The position numbers were made by a program, and so were the translations under genes. Under the pieces are notes generated by a model that saw only the letters and a list, made by a program, of their open reading frames with translations, was not told the origin of the DNA and did no database searches. DNA of 64,000 nucleotides from JBEKIK01 sp963845975. Lineage in GTDB: Bacteria; Planctomycetota; Planctomycetia; Pirellulales; Thermoguttaceae. Positions within the stretch are counted from its first letter, which is position 1, and every line of letters begins with the position of its first letter. Below, piece after piece: positions 27,602 to 39,307 of the stretch. Location of the stretch: NCBI GenBank assembly GCA_963845975.1, contig CAWJUD010000001.1, positions 2,418,001 to 2,482,000 of the forward strand. The letters run 5' to 3'.

Positions 27602-27942
27602 AAGAATTGAGGTAAACTAAGTATAATAGAAAACAATATCACCATCAACAGTTAGTTGAAGCCGTTTGTCGAGCCCGTTTGGCAAGCACACTTCTTACGC
27701 CGTAATACCTGGATGGGTAAGGGATTATGGATGGAGTCGATTTCTCAGGTAAGAAAAAAATTGATTATTGTCATGCTTCACGTTGTTCAAGGCGCTGAGC
27801 GCCGTCAGCCTCGCCAAGCAGTCGATATACGTTGACATTTATGCGGTTAGTGCTAAAGTATTCAGTAAGATATTTATGTGTCATCACAAATACTTTTTTA
27901 GATGAGATCCTTCTTTTCACCTTCTCTTGAAAGGTTGAGTTT
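27602..27942. other. Intergenic region, nothing recognised
   Basis: 341 bases between divergent genes. AT-rich parts near 27600-27650 and 27840-27910 could hold promoters. No repeat of the families above and no RNA gene seen. Confidence 0.4.
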
Positions 27943-29505
27943 ATGAAAAAACACGTTGAATCCCCGAGCCTGATGCCAAACGGACTCTCTATCCGAATGT
28001 TCCTCCCGGTGTTTTTTACGGCGCTTGCATTTTTTCAATTCGAGGGTTTTGCCGCCGACGAGTTTCAAGACCTGGTCAGTCAGATTCCGCGTTCGGCGAA
28101 CGCGGTGGTGCTCCTGAACATGGAAAAGGCGAAGAACAGCCCTCTGGGGCTAAAGGAGGATTGGAAGGGGAAGATCGAGAATGCGTTTGCCGCCGGTGCT
28201 TTCCGCGTGCCGCCGCAAGCGGCGCGATATGTAATGGCTTCTCAGATCGACTTTGAATTCATGGAGCCTATTTGGGAAGTCGCGATCATGGACCTTGACG
28301 AAGAAATTCCTTTGGAACCATTGGCGAAGGCCCGTGGCGGCACGTTGGATACGATTGAAGGCCTGCCGGCACTCTTATTGCCGAACGACACGTACCTTGT
28401 GCAACTCGGACCCAAGACGCTAGGCGGGATGGCGCCTGCGAACCGCCAGGAAGTAGTGCGTTGGATTCGCGAGGTGCGCAAGCCATCCCCGCCTCCGCTC
28501 TCCCCTTACCTGCAAAAGGCGGCCGTGTACTCCGACGAAACCGGCAGCGAGATCATTATGGCGTTGGATCTGGATGGCGTGATGTCGTTCGAACGAGTTG
28601 GCAAGTACCTGAAATCGCACCAGAAAGACCTGGATGAATGGCAGGCGGATCTGGTCAAGACAACGCAATTGCTCAGCAACATTCAAGGGATCCGAATTGG
28701 CGTGCGCATCGGTGAGAAACAATCGAGCAAGATCGCCGTGGATTTGCGCACCGATGCTTCGCCCGTCGCATCTTTTGCAAAGCCGTTGTTGCTCCAGGTC
28801 TTGTCCGACAAGGGTGCATTGATCGAGGACTTTCAGTCATGGACCGTTCAGACCAAGGGGAAAGAAATATCACTGGCCGGTATACTTTCGGCCGACGGCA
28901 GGCGGCGGCTATTGAGCCTGATCGAATCGCCGGTCACTGAAAACAGCCTGTCCAAGGCGCCAGGCGCCAGTCCCGGCGAACTGCCGGCAACGGAGGCGAA
29001 GAAGTCGCGGGAATACTTCCGCGCGGTGGTGGGAATGGCCGACGATCTGAAGAAAGACATGCGCAGTGCGAAGAACCTCGCTTCCACCTACTTGTTTTTC
29101 GATAAGTATGCCAAGCGAATAGAGCGAATGCCTATCCTCGGCGTGGACCAAGAACTCCTGAATTACAGCGCCTTTGTCGCCGATACGCTGCGTCAGGCGA
29201 CAGGCTCGGTAAAGACGATGGGAATCCAGACGAACGTTCGCCAAACGCAGGCTACCGGCGGCGGCGTGTATTCGGCCAATGGCGGCTATTACGGCTATGG
29301 AGGGTATCGCTACGGAGCTTATGGCGTCTACGGCCGCGGTGCAGAGATGGCCGACCTCAAGGCCGCCGGTGCCCAAAAGCGCGTGATCGGGGCGGAGGAG
29401 ACGGCCATCATGGCCACTGACGTTCAGAAGCTGCGTCAAGACCTCATCGCCACCACCACCGACATCCGCCGTAAAATGACCCAGAAGTACCAGATTGAGT
29501 TTTAA
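27943..29505 (+). CDS. Exported protein of unknown function with Gly/Tyr tail
   Basis: 520 residues: N-terminal signal (about 17-37, ending FAADEF). A globular part follows with IPRSANAVVLLNMEKAKNSP. Near the C terminus is a Gly/Tyr-rich segment, GGYYGYGGYRYGAYGVYGRG (about 444-463), then a helical end. I do not recognise the family beyond a general resemblance to planctomycetal exported proteins. AGGTTG precedes the ATG weakly. Confidence 0.6.
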   Translation: MKKHVESPSLMPNGLSIRMFLPVFFTALAFFQFEGFAADEFQDLVSQIPRSANAVVLLNMEKAKNSPLGLKEDWKGKIENAFAAGAFRVPPQAARYVMASQIDFEFMEPIWEVAIMDLDEEIPLEPLAKARGGTLDTIEGLPALLLPNDTYLVQLGPKTLGGMAPANRQEVVRWIREVRKPSPPPLSPYLQKAAVYSDETGSEIIMALDLDGVMSFERVGKYLKSHQKDLDEWQADLVKTTQLLSNIQGIRIGVRIGEKQSSKIAVDLRTDASPVASFAKPLLLQVLSDKGALIEDFQSWTVQTKGKEISLAGILSADGRRRLLSLIESPVTENSLSKAPGASPGELPATEAKKSREYFRAVVGMADDLKKDMRSAKNLASTYLFFDKYAKRIERMPILGVDQELLNYSAFVADTLRQATGSVKTMGIQTNVRQTQATGGGVYSANGGYYGYGGYRYGAYGVYGRGAEMADLKAAGAQKRVIGAEETAIMATDVQKLRQDLIATTTDIRRKMTQKYQIEF

Positions 29506-29579
29506 ATCTATTTAACTTCATAATTAATGGATCACGTGTGCTGGGATTTTGCCCGGTGGTCATCGAAGCGTGAATATAT

Positions 29580-32112
29580 CTACTCGCTCGCCTTATTGTT
29601 TCGCTGGCCTTGTTCCCGCAGTAGTTTTTCATCTTCGGGAGTCAACTGTGGTCGTTCAATTTTGATGCTTAGCTTATTCAACTTGCCGGTGAAGCGGAAC
29701 GGCACCTGGTAGTCCTTGTCATCCACCGCCGTGCCGGTATCGGAGCCGATGTCGAACGTCTCGTCCCATTGTAGGATGAGCGGGAGGGTGTGTTCCATCT
29801 TCTGGGCGGCGACTTCCTTGCCGTCCACCTTGAGCACGCCGGCGCCGCTCCGGCCGATGCCGCTCATATTGTTGAAGGCCAGCGTGCCCATGCCCATGCC
29901 GTCGTACTTGAAGTCAAACTCCAGCGTATGCTTGCCGGGGGCGAGTGCATTCGGGCCTTCCCAGCGAACGCGTTTGAGGTCAACCAGGTTCCAGAGGAAC
30001 ACCGGTTTGCCCTTGAGCACATAGAACCCGTAGCCGCCGAAGCGTCCGCCGGAAGTCAACAGCACACCCTCGGCGCCGCCCTCCGGCACTACGATGTCGG
30101 CCGTAATCGTATAGGAACAGTTCAGCAACAGCGGGGAGTCGCCCTGCGGGATGCCGGTCAGCGGCTTGGTGTAAACGAATTCGCTGCGGCCCGCGGTGAT
30201 ATTGGGCCGCGGCGCTACGAGGCGCGTGGCCACCGAGGCGTCCAGCGGCAGGACTTGATACTTCTTCGCCTCGGATAGGAACAGCTCCTTCATTTCCTTG
30301 AGCTTGGCGGGATTGGCCGCCGCCACGTCGTTAAACTGAGTCCAGTCCTTGGTCAGGTCATAAAGCTCCCAAGTTACGTTGTTGAAGGGATCCTGGTTGA
30401 CCGGGCCTGCCACGATCCAAGGCGGGCGGATGACTTTTGTGGCGGCGATCCAGCCTTCATGGTAAATGGCATGGTCGCCCATCATCTCGAAATATTGCGT
30501 CTTGTGAGTGGAGGACTTGCCGGCGTTGGCCTTGTCAAACGTGTAGGCAAAGCTCACGCCTTCGATCGGGCTTTGCTTGATGCCATCCACTTCTTCTGGC
30601 GCGGATGCCGGCGACTTCGAGGATGGTCGGCACGACATCGATAACGTGATGGAACTGGTTGCGGATGCCGCCGGCGTCCTTGATGTGGCCCGGCCACGAC
30701 ACGCACATGCCCTGCCGGACGCCGCCGAAGTGCGACGCGATCTGCTTGGTCCAACTGAACGGCGTGTCGAACGCCCACGTCCAGGGAACTGCCATGTGGT
30801 TGTAGGTCCGGTCAGAGCCCCAGACATCATAGAAATACTTCAACTGGTCCTCGACCGGCACATTGACGCCGTTGAACATGGCCACCTCGTTCGGGGTGCC
30901 GACCAACGTGCCCTCGGCGCTGCCCCCATTGTCGCCGCTAATGTAGATGATGAGCGTGTTGTCGAGCTTGCCCATGTCTTCGACGGCCTGAATCACCCGG
31001 CCGATCTCGTGGTCGGTGTAGGCGAGGTACGCGGCATAGACCTCGACTTGCCGGATGAACATCTTCTTCTCATCGGCGCTGAGCGCGTCCCATTGTTTCA
31101 AGAGGCTGTCCGGCCAGGGGGTCATCTTCGCGTCTTGGTGGATGACGCCGAGCCGCTTCTGGTTGGCAAAGATCTCGTCGCGCAGGGCGTTCCAGCCCTT
31201 GTCGAACAGGTGCATGTTGTGGATCTTCTCGATCCAATCCGGCGTGGGATGGTGCGGCGCGTGCGTGCCGCCGGGGATCTAGTAACAGAAAAAGGGCTTG
31301 CTCGGATCAATTTGGTTGAGTTGATTCATCCAGTCGATGGCGTCGTCGGCCATGGCTGTGGTGAGATTCCATTTCGGATTGCCCAAATAAGGATAGATTG
31401 CCGTGGTGTTTCGGAAAAGGTTCGGCTCCCACTGGCTGGTGTCGCCGCCCACGAACCCGTAGAAATACTCAAAGCCCATGCCGATTGGCCACTGGTCGAA
31501 CGGCCCCACCTGGCTGGCTTCGAACGTCGGCGTGTTGTGGTCCTTGCCGAACCACGATGTGGAGTAGCCGTTGTCCTTGAGAATCCGGCCGATGGTCGCC
31601 TTGTCCTTGGGGATGAGACTGTCATAGCCCGGGAAACCCGTGGATTGTTCCGAGACCACGCCGAAGCCCGCCGAGTGATGGTTGCGCCCCGTGATGATCG
31701 CCGCGCGCGTAGGCGAACACAGCGCCGTGGAATGGAACTGGGTATATCGCAGCCCCGTCTTGGCGATGCGATCCAAGGCCGGCGTCGGGATGACGCCGCC
31801 GAACGTGCTGGGCGCGCCAAAACCCACGTCGTCGGTCATGATTAGCAAGATGTTCGGCGCGCCATTGGGCGGCGCCACCCGCGGCGGCCACCAGGGCCTT
31901 GATTGCGCGGCGTTCTCCTTAATCATGCCGCCGAATTTCGGATCGGGCGGAGGCAATTGCTTCCCGTCAATGGTCGTGGTGGCGCTGGGCGAGCCCGACA
32001 CGCCGGTTGTCTGCTGGGCCATGCCGGGCAGGGCAGTCATGATCAAGATTATTATTAATGCGACCGGCAAAATGTCGCGCGCATAGCGGCCCGCATTGGG
32101 ATGAATTCTCAT
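29580..32112 (-). CDS. Arylsulfatase with an in-frame TAG and a frame break (possible pseudogene)
   Basis: An arylsulfatase-family alkaline-phosphatase-superfamily enzyme. The start ATG 32112 opens a signal peptide (DILPVALIIILIMTALPGMA). The FGly motif is CSPTRAAIITGRN; metal motifs are LLIMTDDVGF and SGDNGG. Two lesions exist. A TAG at 31279-31281 follows KPFFCY where relatives have another residue before the PGGTHAPHH motif. A frame change at GCGC 30599-30602 is repaired by GC, giving GIRAPEEVDGIKQSPIEG. The C-terminal region (30000-29600) is a lectin-like extension ending LTPEDEKLLREQGQ. Coding quality beyond both lesions is high, so loss is recent or partly artefactual. Confidence 0.75.
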
Positions 32113-32655
32113 ATCGTGCTCACATCGATTGATAATGTGGTTGGATAGACCGAAAACCGAGTCGAAAATACGCCGACGACTTGCGATCAAGAAACAGAAT
32201 CAACAAATTATATTAGTACGACTGAATTAGTAAACTATATCAATTAAACCAACTTGCCCCATAATACCTCACTGTGCGCAAGTATTTTATTGGCAAGATG
32301 TTAGCCGACGCATTTAACCGCGATCCGTCGATCGAAATTACCTGGCGGACACTTATTGGCGTCTCGCTGTTAAATGGCCCCTCAAGACCGCCTTTCATCG
32401 TGCATTGATAATCCTTAAGCGGCTTGAGATTTTGGCTTGTGGTTTTTGGAAATAATGGATTTAAGATCTTGTCCCGACTCACTTTGACTCCAATAATTCC
32501 TCACCGACTCTGGATAGCATTCTAAAATCACATCCTTATGCGGACGGATATCGCGGAAAAGCGGTATCTCGTACCCAGGAGTCGATCACCGCACAGATGA
32601 GTGCGATTATGTCTTTCCTAGCTTTGGTTTAAAAAAATAAGAAGGAGGTGTGAAC
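32113..32655. other. Intergenic region between divergent sulfatases
   Basis: About 540 bases that should contain both sulfatase promoters. A weak reverse frame at 32240-32482 (80 residues) has no recognisable features. No hairpin of the main families is seen. Confidence 0.4.
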
Positions 32656-34334
<1,679 letters not shown>

Positions 34335-34467
34335 ATCCACCGTTCGGAACGAGCGCCCCATTCGGGGCGTTCGCTCCGGCGCGGCGATGGAAAGCACATT
34401 CCCGAGAAAAAACGGGAGTTCGACGAAGTCCGTGGCCGGGGTGTCATGGCGGAGCAACTGACAGACG

Positions 34468-34866
34468 ATGAAAAAGCTGCTCATCGTAACGGCCCTAATT
34501 GAGGTGGGAACCGGCGTGGGGCTGGTGTGTCGCCCGTCGGCGACGGTGACGATGCTGCTCGCTTCACCGCTCGATACACCGGCCGCATTGACGCTCGGGC
34601 GCGTGGCCGGGGCGGCGCTGTTCGCGCTGGGTGTCGCCTGCTGGCTTGCACAGTACGACGCGCAAAGCTGCGCCGCGAGAGGGTTGGTCAGTGCGATGGC
34701 GCTGTATAACCTTGGCGCAGTTGTCATTCTTGGTAGTGCCGGCGTTTGGTTGCAGCCGGTCGGAGTCGCCTTGTGGCCGGCCGTTGTGCTGCACGCAGTG
34801 ATGACCGTCTGGTGCATCGCGTGTCTTCTGAGAACACCAACACAGATCAGCGAAAAGACGAAGTGA
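34468..34866 (+). CDS. Small four-helix membrane protein
   Basis: 132 residues with four likely membrane segments. No family recognised. It is 133 bases after the sulfatase on the same strand and may share its transcript. High Ala/Val/Leu content and GTGVGLVCRPSATVTMLLAS near the N terminus. Confidence 0.6.
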   Translation: MKKLLIVTALIEVGTGVGLVCRPSATVTMLLASPLDTPAALTLGRVAGAALFALGVACWLAQYDAQSCAARGLVSAMALYNLGAVVILGSAGVWLQPVGVALWPAVVLHAVMTVWCIACLLRTPTQISEKTK

Positions 34867-34976
34867 ATAATCCGGGCTAGAAATTGGGCCAGGCACTATG
34901 TTAGAATCAGTCCTGCGGAGATTCTGTCAACATAGACGCATAAACTGAAATAAAACATACTCGCCGGGCGCCGATC

Positions 34977-37466
34977 GTGGAAAATTCGATGTTTGTTCCC
35001 CAACAATTAACGCGCAAAAAACAAATTCTGTTGGCCGAAAAGTGGCTTTTATTCGGTATTGTCGTCATATCGGCCCTGGATCTGGGCTGTAAGAAACAAC
35101 CGGAGGCACAATCCAATTCTTCCGCTTCTCCCGCACCCGTACCCCAGGCTAAAAACGAGCAGAAAGCAAACCAACAGAAAGCAAACGAGCAGAAAGCGCT
35201 TGCCGGCTCGAAAAGCTGCCGCGATTGCCACGAAGAGTTTTACAAGCTCTGGTCCACCTCGTGGCACGGCCTTGCCATGCAGCCTTATACGGCGGAGTTC
35301 TCCAAGGCGAATCTAACATCCCAGGAAGGCGAAGTCGCGATAGGTAAACGCAAATACCAGGCGGAAGTCGGCGACGGCGCAGGTTGGGTCAAGGAAAACG
35401 GCCCCAGTGGCGAGCATAATTATCCCATCGTTCACGTCATGGGTGGAAAGAACGTCTACTATTTCCTCACGCCTATGGATCGCGGCCGGTTGCAGGTGCT
35501 GCCCGTCGCTTACGACGTGCACAAGAAGGCCTGGTACGACATGGCGGCCAGCGGCGTGCGGCATTTTCCCGACCGCCGCGACGAGGCCCTCGACTGGACC
35601 GACCGCATGTTTTCCTTCAACACCACGTGCTTCAACTGCCACGTGAGCGAACTATCGACAAATTACGATCTCGCAGCCGATACGTATCACACCACCTGGG
35701 CCGAGCCCGGAATAAGTTGCGAATCGTGTCACGGGCCGGGGGCCGAGCACGCCCGCACGATGGAAGCCGGAGTGGAGGGCCACACCTCGAAAGACATCAA
35801 AATCATTCGCACGAAAGAATTCTCCACAGAGCAAATGAACGACATGTGCGCGACCTGCCATGCCAAGCTGGTGCCTTTGTCGACAAGTTTCCTGCCGGGC
35901 GACAAGTTTTTCGACCACTACGACCTGGTGAACCTCGAACATCAGGATTATTATCCCGACGGACGCGATCTTGGCGAGAACTACACGTACACCTCGTGGT
36001 TGATGAGCCCGTGCGTCAAGTCGGGCAAGCTGGACTGCAATCACTGCCACACGCCCAGCGGAAGGATGCGGTTCGAAGGTGAAAACTCCAACCAGTCGTG
36101 CATGCCTTGCCACGAGCATTATGTTAGAAATCCCGTGGACCACGGCCGGCACCAGCCCGGCAGCAAGGGCAACGAGTGCATCGCCTGCCACATGCCCATG
36201 ACGCGGTTTGCCGCCATGGGCCGCACCGACCATTCGATGCGCCCGCCGGCGCCTGGCGCGAGCATGGCCTTCAAATCGCCCAACGCCTGCAACTTGTGCC
36301 ATGCGGACAAGGATGCGGCCTGGTCGGACGAGTGGGTTCGCAAGTGGTATCCGCGCGACTACCAGGCCGACGTGCTTCGCCGCGGGGAGCTAATCGACCG
36401 GGCCCGCAAGCGCGATTGGAAGCGGCTGCCTGAAATGCTGGACGAATTAAAGAATAAAAACAACGATCCGGTATACAAGAATTCCCTGGTCCGATTGCTG
36501 CGCGGCTGCGACGACGAAAGCAAATGGCCCGCCGTTTTGGAAATGTTGCATGACGCATCGCCGCTGGTCCGCTCGAGCGCGGCCTCATCGCTTGGCGATC
36601 ATATTACTACTCCGGAGGCGCTCAAGGCGCTGCTTGCGGCAACCGCCGACGAGTCGCGATTGGTGCGGATCCGCAGCGCCATATCCTTGGCGGCCTTGCA
36701 GCCCAAGGATCTGCCAAACGATCGCGACCGCCGGAATCTGAACCGGGCGGTAAACGATTTCATGACCGCCATGACCGCCCGGCCCGACGACTGGGCATCG
36801 TATGCCAACGTGGGCAATTTTTACATGGATCGGGGCGATTTTTCCGCGGCTATCGGTTACTTCGAGACCGCGGCCAGGTTGGAGCCGCGGCAGATCGGGC
36901 CCGCGGTGAATGCGGCCATCGCATACAGCAACCTGGGCCGAAGCGACAAGGCCGAAGAGTGCCTTATGCAAGCGTTGAAGTACGAACCCGACAACGCGGC
37001 GGCGAATTTCAATCTGGGGCTTCTTAGAGGCGAGCAAAAACGCCTGCCCGAAGCCGAACAGGCCTTGCGAAAGGCCCTAAAAACCGATCCCCAAATGCAC
37101 CAGGCGGCGTACAACTTGGGCGTGCTCCTGGCCGATAAAAATCTCGATCAGGCCATTGAGTGGTGCGAAATAGCGCACCAGCTTCGCCCGAATGTCCCAA
37201 AATACGCACACACCTTGGCATTCTACGAGCGACGGAAGGGAAACGTCGATAGCGCCATGGAACTGCTGCGGCAAGTTATCCAGCGCGATCCGCACTACTG
37301 GGATTCTTATTTACTTCTCGGGGAGATTTACGAAGAGCGGCGCGAATTCCAAAATGCCGCGGCGGTATATCGGCAAGCGCTGAAAATGGAGCAGTTGCCC
37401 CCTTCGCTGCGCCGGCAGTTGGAGGCGAAAGTACGTGCTATCGAGTATCCAGACTCCGGTAAATAA
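34977..37466 (+). CDS. Octaheme c-type cytochrome with HEAT-like and TPR repeats
   Basis: 829 residues. An N-terminal hydrophobic segment (21-36) ends in LGCKK, so it is membrane- or lipid-anchored and periplasmic; the residue at -3 makes a lipobox doubtful. A low-complexity EQKANQQKANEQKA linker follows. Eight CxxCH sites: CRDCH, CFNCH, CESCH, CATCH, CNHCH, CMPCH, CIACH, CNLCH. The arrangement resembles the cytochrome c-554 / multiheme DmsE-like families. Residues from about 480 hold two HEAT-like units, then at least five TPRs (from YANVGNFYMDRGDFSAAIGY) to the end. Such cytochrome-TPR fusions occur in planctomycetes. An electron-transfer role with protein docking is inferred. Confidence 0.88.
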   Translation: MENSMFVPQQLTRKKQILLAEKWLLFGIVVISALDLGCKKQPEAQSNSSASPAPVPQAKNEQKANQQKANEQKALAGSKSCRDCHEEFYKLWSTSWHGLAMQPYTAEFSKANLTSQEGEVAIGKRKYQAEVGDGAGWVKENGPSGEHNYPIVHVMGGKNVYYFLTPMDRGRLQVLPVAYDVHKKAWYDMAASGVRHFPDRRDEALDWTDRMFSFNTTCFNCHVSELSTNYDLAADTYHTTWAEPGISCESCHGPGAEHARTMEAGVEGHTSKDIKIIRTKEFSTEQMNDMCATCHAKLVPLSTSFLPGDKFFDHYDLVNLEHQDYYPDGRDLGENYTYTSWLMSPCVKSGKLDCNHCHTPSGRMRFEGENSNQSCMPCHEHYVRNPVDHGRHQPGSKGNECIACHMPMTRFAAMGRTDHSMRPPAPGASMAFKSPNACNLCHADKDAAWSDEWVRKWYPRDYQADVLRRGELIDRARKRDWKRLPEMLDELKNKNNDPVYKNSLVRLLRGCDDESKWPAVLEMLHDASPLVRSSAASSLGDHITTPEALKALLAATADESRLVRIRSAISLAALQPKDLPNDRDRRNLNRAVNDFMTAMTARPDDWASYANVGNFYMDRGDFSAAIGYFETAARLEPRQIGPAVNAAIAYSNLGRSDKAEECLMQALKYEPDNAAANFNLGLLRGEQKRLPEAEQALRKALKTDPQMHQAAYNLGVLLADKNLDQAIEWCEIAHQLRPNVPKYAHTLAFYERRKGNVDSAMELLRQVIQRDPHYWDSYLLLGEIYEERREFQNAAAVYRQALKMEQLPPSLRRQLEAKVRAIEYPDSGK

Positions 37467-37823
37467 TGCCCCCTTCATGACCAAACTGCATTTGTAATTC
37501 AATTCCTTACCCCCATTCCCCACCACAGTATAGATTTTACTTAATTTTTCCAAATTCTATTGACAAATGCAGGGGGGGGGAAGTAATCTAAGTAGAAATT
37601 CCAATTCTTTATAGGTAAATAAAGTGGAGGCAGCGATTTTGCCTAGTGGCTTTTTTTGAGATTCCACAAAAATTGATCCCAGGGCATTTCTTGCGATTTT
37701 GTAGGGTCTGTGAATCGCACCATCTTGGATGATCCATTGTCGCTGGGTTCACACCCTACGTGCTTATGCGTTCAATGTGGAATAGTTTAAGTCTCACACA
37801 CTTTCACGCTGAAGGAGTAGACA
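37467..37823. other. Intergenic region with a G9 run and a small inverted repeat
   Basis: Nine consecutive G at 37572-37580. GTAGGGTCTGTGAA near 37701 pairs with TTCACACCCTAC near 37748-37759. AAGGAG at 37813 precedes the next gene. No further gene is seen. Confidence 0.5.
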
Positions 37824-38837
37824 ATGAGACTGAAAAAACTGATCGCCGCATTTATTGCGGCTGCCATGATGTTTTTTACCGTGGCCGCGCAAGCGGTAAC
37901 CATCGACATGGTGCCCGTGGGCAATCCGGGCAACACGCCGGATACTGTCGTTATGAGCGATGGCACCACGGGCTACGGTTCGGTGGGCTACGCCTACAAC
38001 ATCGGCAAGTACGAAGTCACCGCCGGGCAGTACACCGAGTTCCTCAACGCCGTGGACGGCGTGGAGAGCTACGGGCTGTACAACAGTGATATGTCACGAA
38101 CTGACTACGGCAGCGGGATCACCCAGAGCGGCGGTGGCACGGTCGGCAATCCTTTCACCTACACGGTGGCGGCCGATTTCGTCAACCGGCCGGTGAACAG
38201 CGTTTCATGGGGCGACGCGGCGCGGTTCTGCAACTGGCTGCAAACGGGCACAACCGAGAATGGGGCTTATACGCTTGGCGGCCATACCGACAGTGCCTAT
38301 TTGATGACTGTGACTCGTAATGCTGGATCTACATATTATATCCCCAGCGAGAACGAGTGGTACAAGGCGGCATACTACAAAGGCGGCGGCACTAGCGCCG
38401 GTTACTGGCTCTATCCCACGAAGAGCAACACTGCCCCTGGTCAGGACATGGCCGACCCGCTCCCGGGCAATAACGCGAACTACTATACCGCCCCCTACGC
38501 CTACCCCATCGATGCCGGCAAATATACGACGCTTGTGGGCGAGTTCCAGAACTCTGCCGGCCCTTATGGCACATTCGATCAAGGTGGAAATGTATGGGAG
38601 TGGAATGAAACTGCATATTCCAGTTCGTCGCGTGGGGTGCGCGGCGGCTGTTGGTACGACTACTCCGGCCGCATCTCCGACATCTTGGCCGCCTCGGCCC
38701 GCAGCAGCCCCGACCCGGTGTACGAGAGCCTCACCATAGGGTTCCGCGTTGCAAGTGTTCCTGAGCCATGTAGCTTTGTTTTGATGGCCGGAATCGCAGT
38801 GATGAGTTTGCTATATTTTCGGAGGCGCGACGCTTAA
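37824..38837 (+). CDS. PEP-CTERM protein with SUMF1-type domain
   Basis: 337 residues. Signal peptide (1-24, ending AAQA). The domain resembles formylglycine-generating/SUMF1 proteins: YNIGKYEVTAGQYTEFLNAV, SWGDAARFCNWL, PSENEWYKAAYY, GGNVWEWNE and RGGCWYDYS. The C terminus is a textbook PEP-CTERM anchor: VPEP, a hydrophobic span and FRRRDA. An exosortase should process it and display it on the surface. The SUMF1 fold here is not likely the sulfatase-activating enzyme, because the Cys-rich catalytic site is not visible. Signal and anchor are direct readings. Confidence 0.9.
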   Translation: MRLKKLIAAFIAAAMMFFTVAAQAVTIDMVPVGNPGNTPDTVVMSDGTTGYGSVGYAYNIGKYEVTAGQYTEFLNAVDGVESYGLYNSDMSRTDYGSGITQSGGGTVGNPFTYTVAADFVNRPVNSVSWGDAARFCNWLQTGTTENGAYTLGGHTDSAYLMTVTRNAGSTYYIPSENEWYKAAYYKGGGTSAGYWLYPTKSNTAPGQDMADPLPGNNANYYTAPYAYPIDAGKYTTLVGEFQNSAGPYGTFDQGGNVWEWNETAYSSSSRGVRGGCWYDYSGRISDILAASARSSPDPVYESLTIGFRVASVPEPCSFVLMAGIAVMSLLYFRRRDA

Positions 38838-38907
38838 CCTTTATCCTTTATCCCTATTACCCTTTACCTTTTGCGGCGGCGGTAGGGTGGAATGAGTATC
38901 GAACAAC

Positions 38908-39084
38908 ATGCAGGCAATAAGCCCGACGTGGACTTGTGGCCTGCTTGCGTTCTTGCTTATGGGACTCTCGGCCTTGGACACGGTAGGAACCTTCGCCTCA
39001 TCCCCCAGGGCAAATGCGTCGTTCGCACATATGAGCGGAAGAGCCAACGGTTTTCGATTTAGCTTGCCTCAAGTGTTTAGTTAA
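38908..39084 (+). CDS. Possible short exported peptide
   Basis: 58-residue frame starting ATG at 38908, beginning with a signal-like stretch (WTCGLLAFLLMGLSALDTVG). No ribosome-binding site is evident and the opposite strand also has an open frame, so this is weak. The rest of the 38838-39307 gap shows nothing. Confidence 0.2.
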   Translation: MQAISPTWTCGLLAFLLMGLSALDTVGTFASSPRANASFAHMSGRANGFRFSLPQVFS

Positions 39085-39307
39085 TCGTTACAATCGTACT
39101 CGCCAAAGAGTATCGTATTGGTTGACTTTGTCGCCTTTTCCAGATTGAACGAACCTGATCTCGTTATCTTCCTATTTGCACTAACGATACGATTAAGCCG
39201 GATATTCGTTAATCCCGATTAATCTCGTAGGCGCCGATACCCTAAATATTTTTATCGCAGGGCTAGCGTATTTTGCCCTGCTTTTTGACGCGAATATGGA
39301 GCGTTCC

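Noticed and set aside
32240..32482. 80-residue reverse frame between the sulfatases
   Set aside because: No ribosome-binding site, no recognised motif, composition like the rest of the intergenic region.
34977..37466. Lipoprotein signal in the octaheme cytochrome
   Set aside because: LGC is present but the residue at -3 is Asp, which lipoboxes do not favour; left as membrane anchored or exported.
37824..38837. SUMF1-domain protein as the formylglycine-generating enzyme for the two sulfatases
   Set aside because: It has a PEP-CTERM anchor and I see no catalytic cysteine pair, so it is more likely a surface protein.
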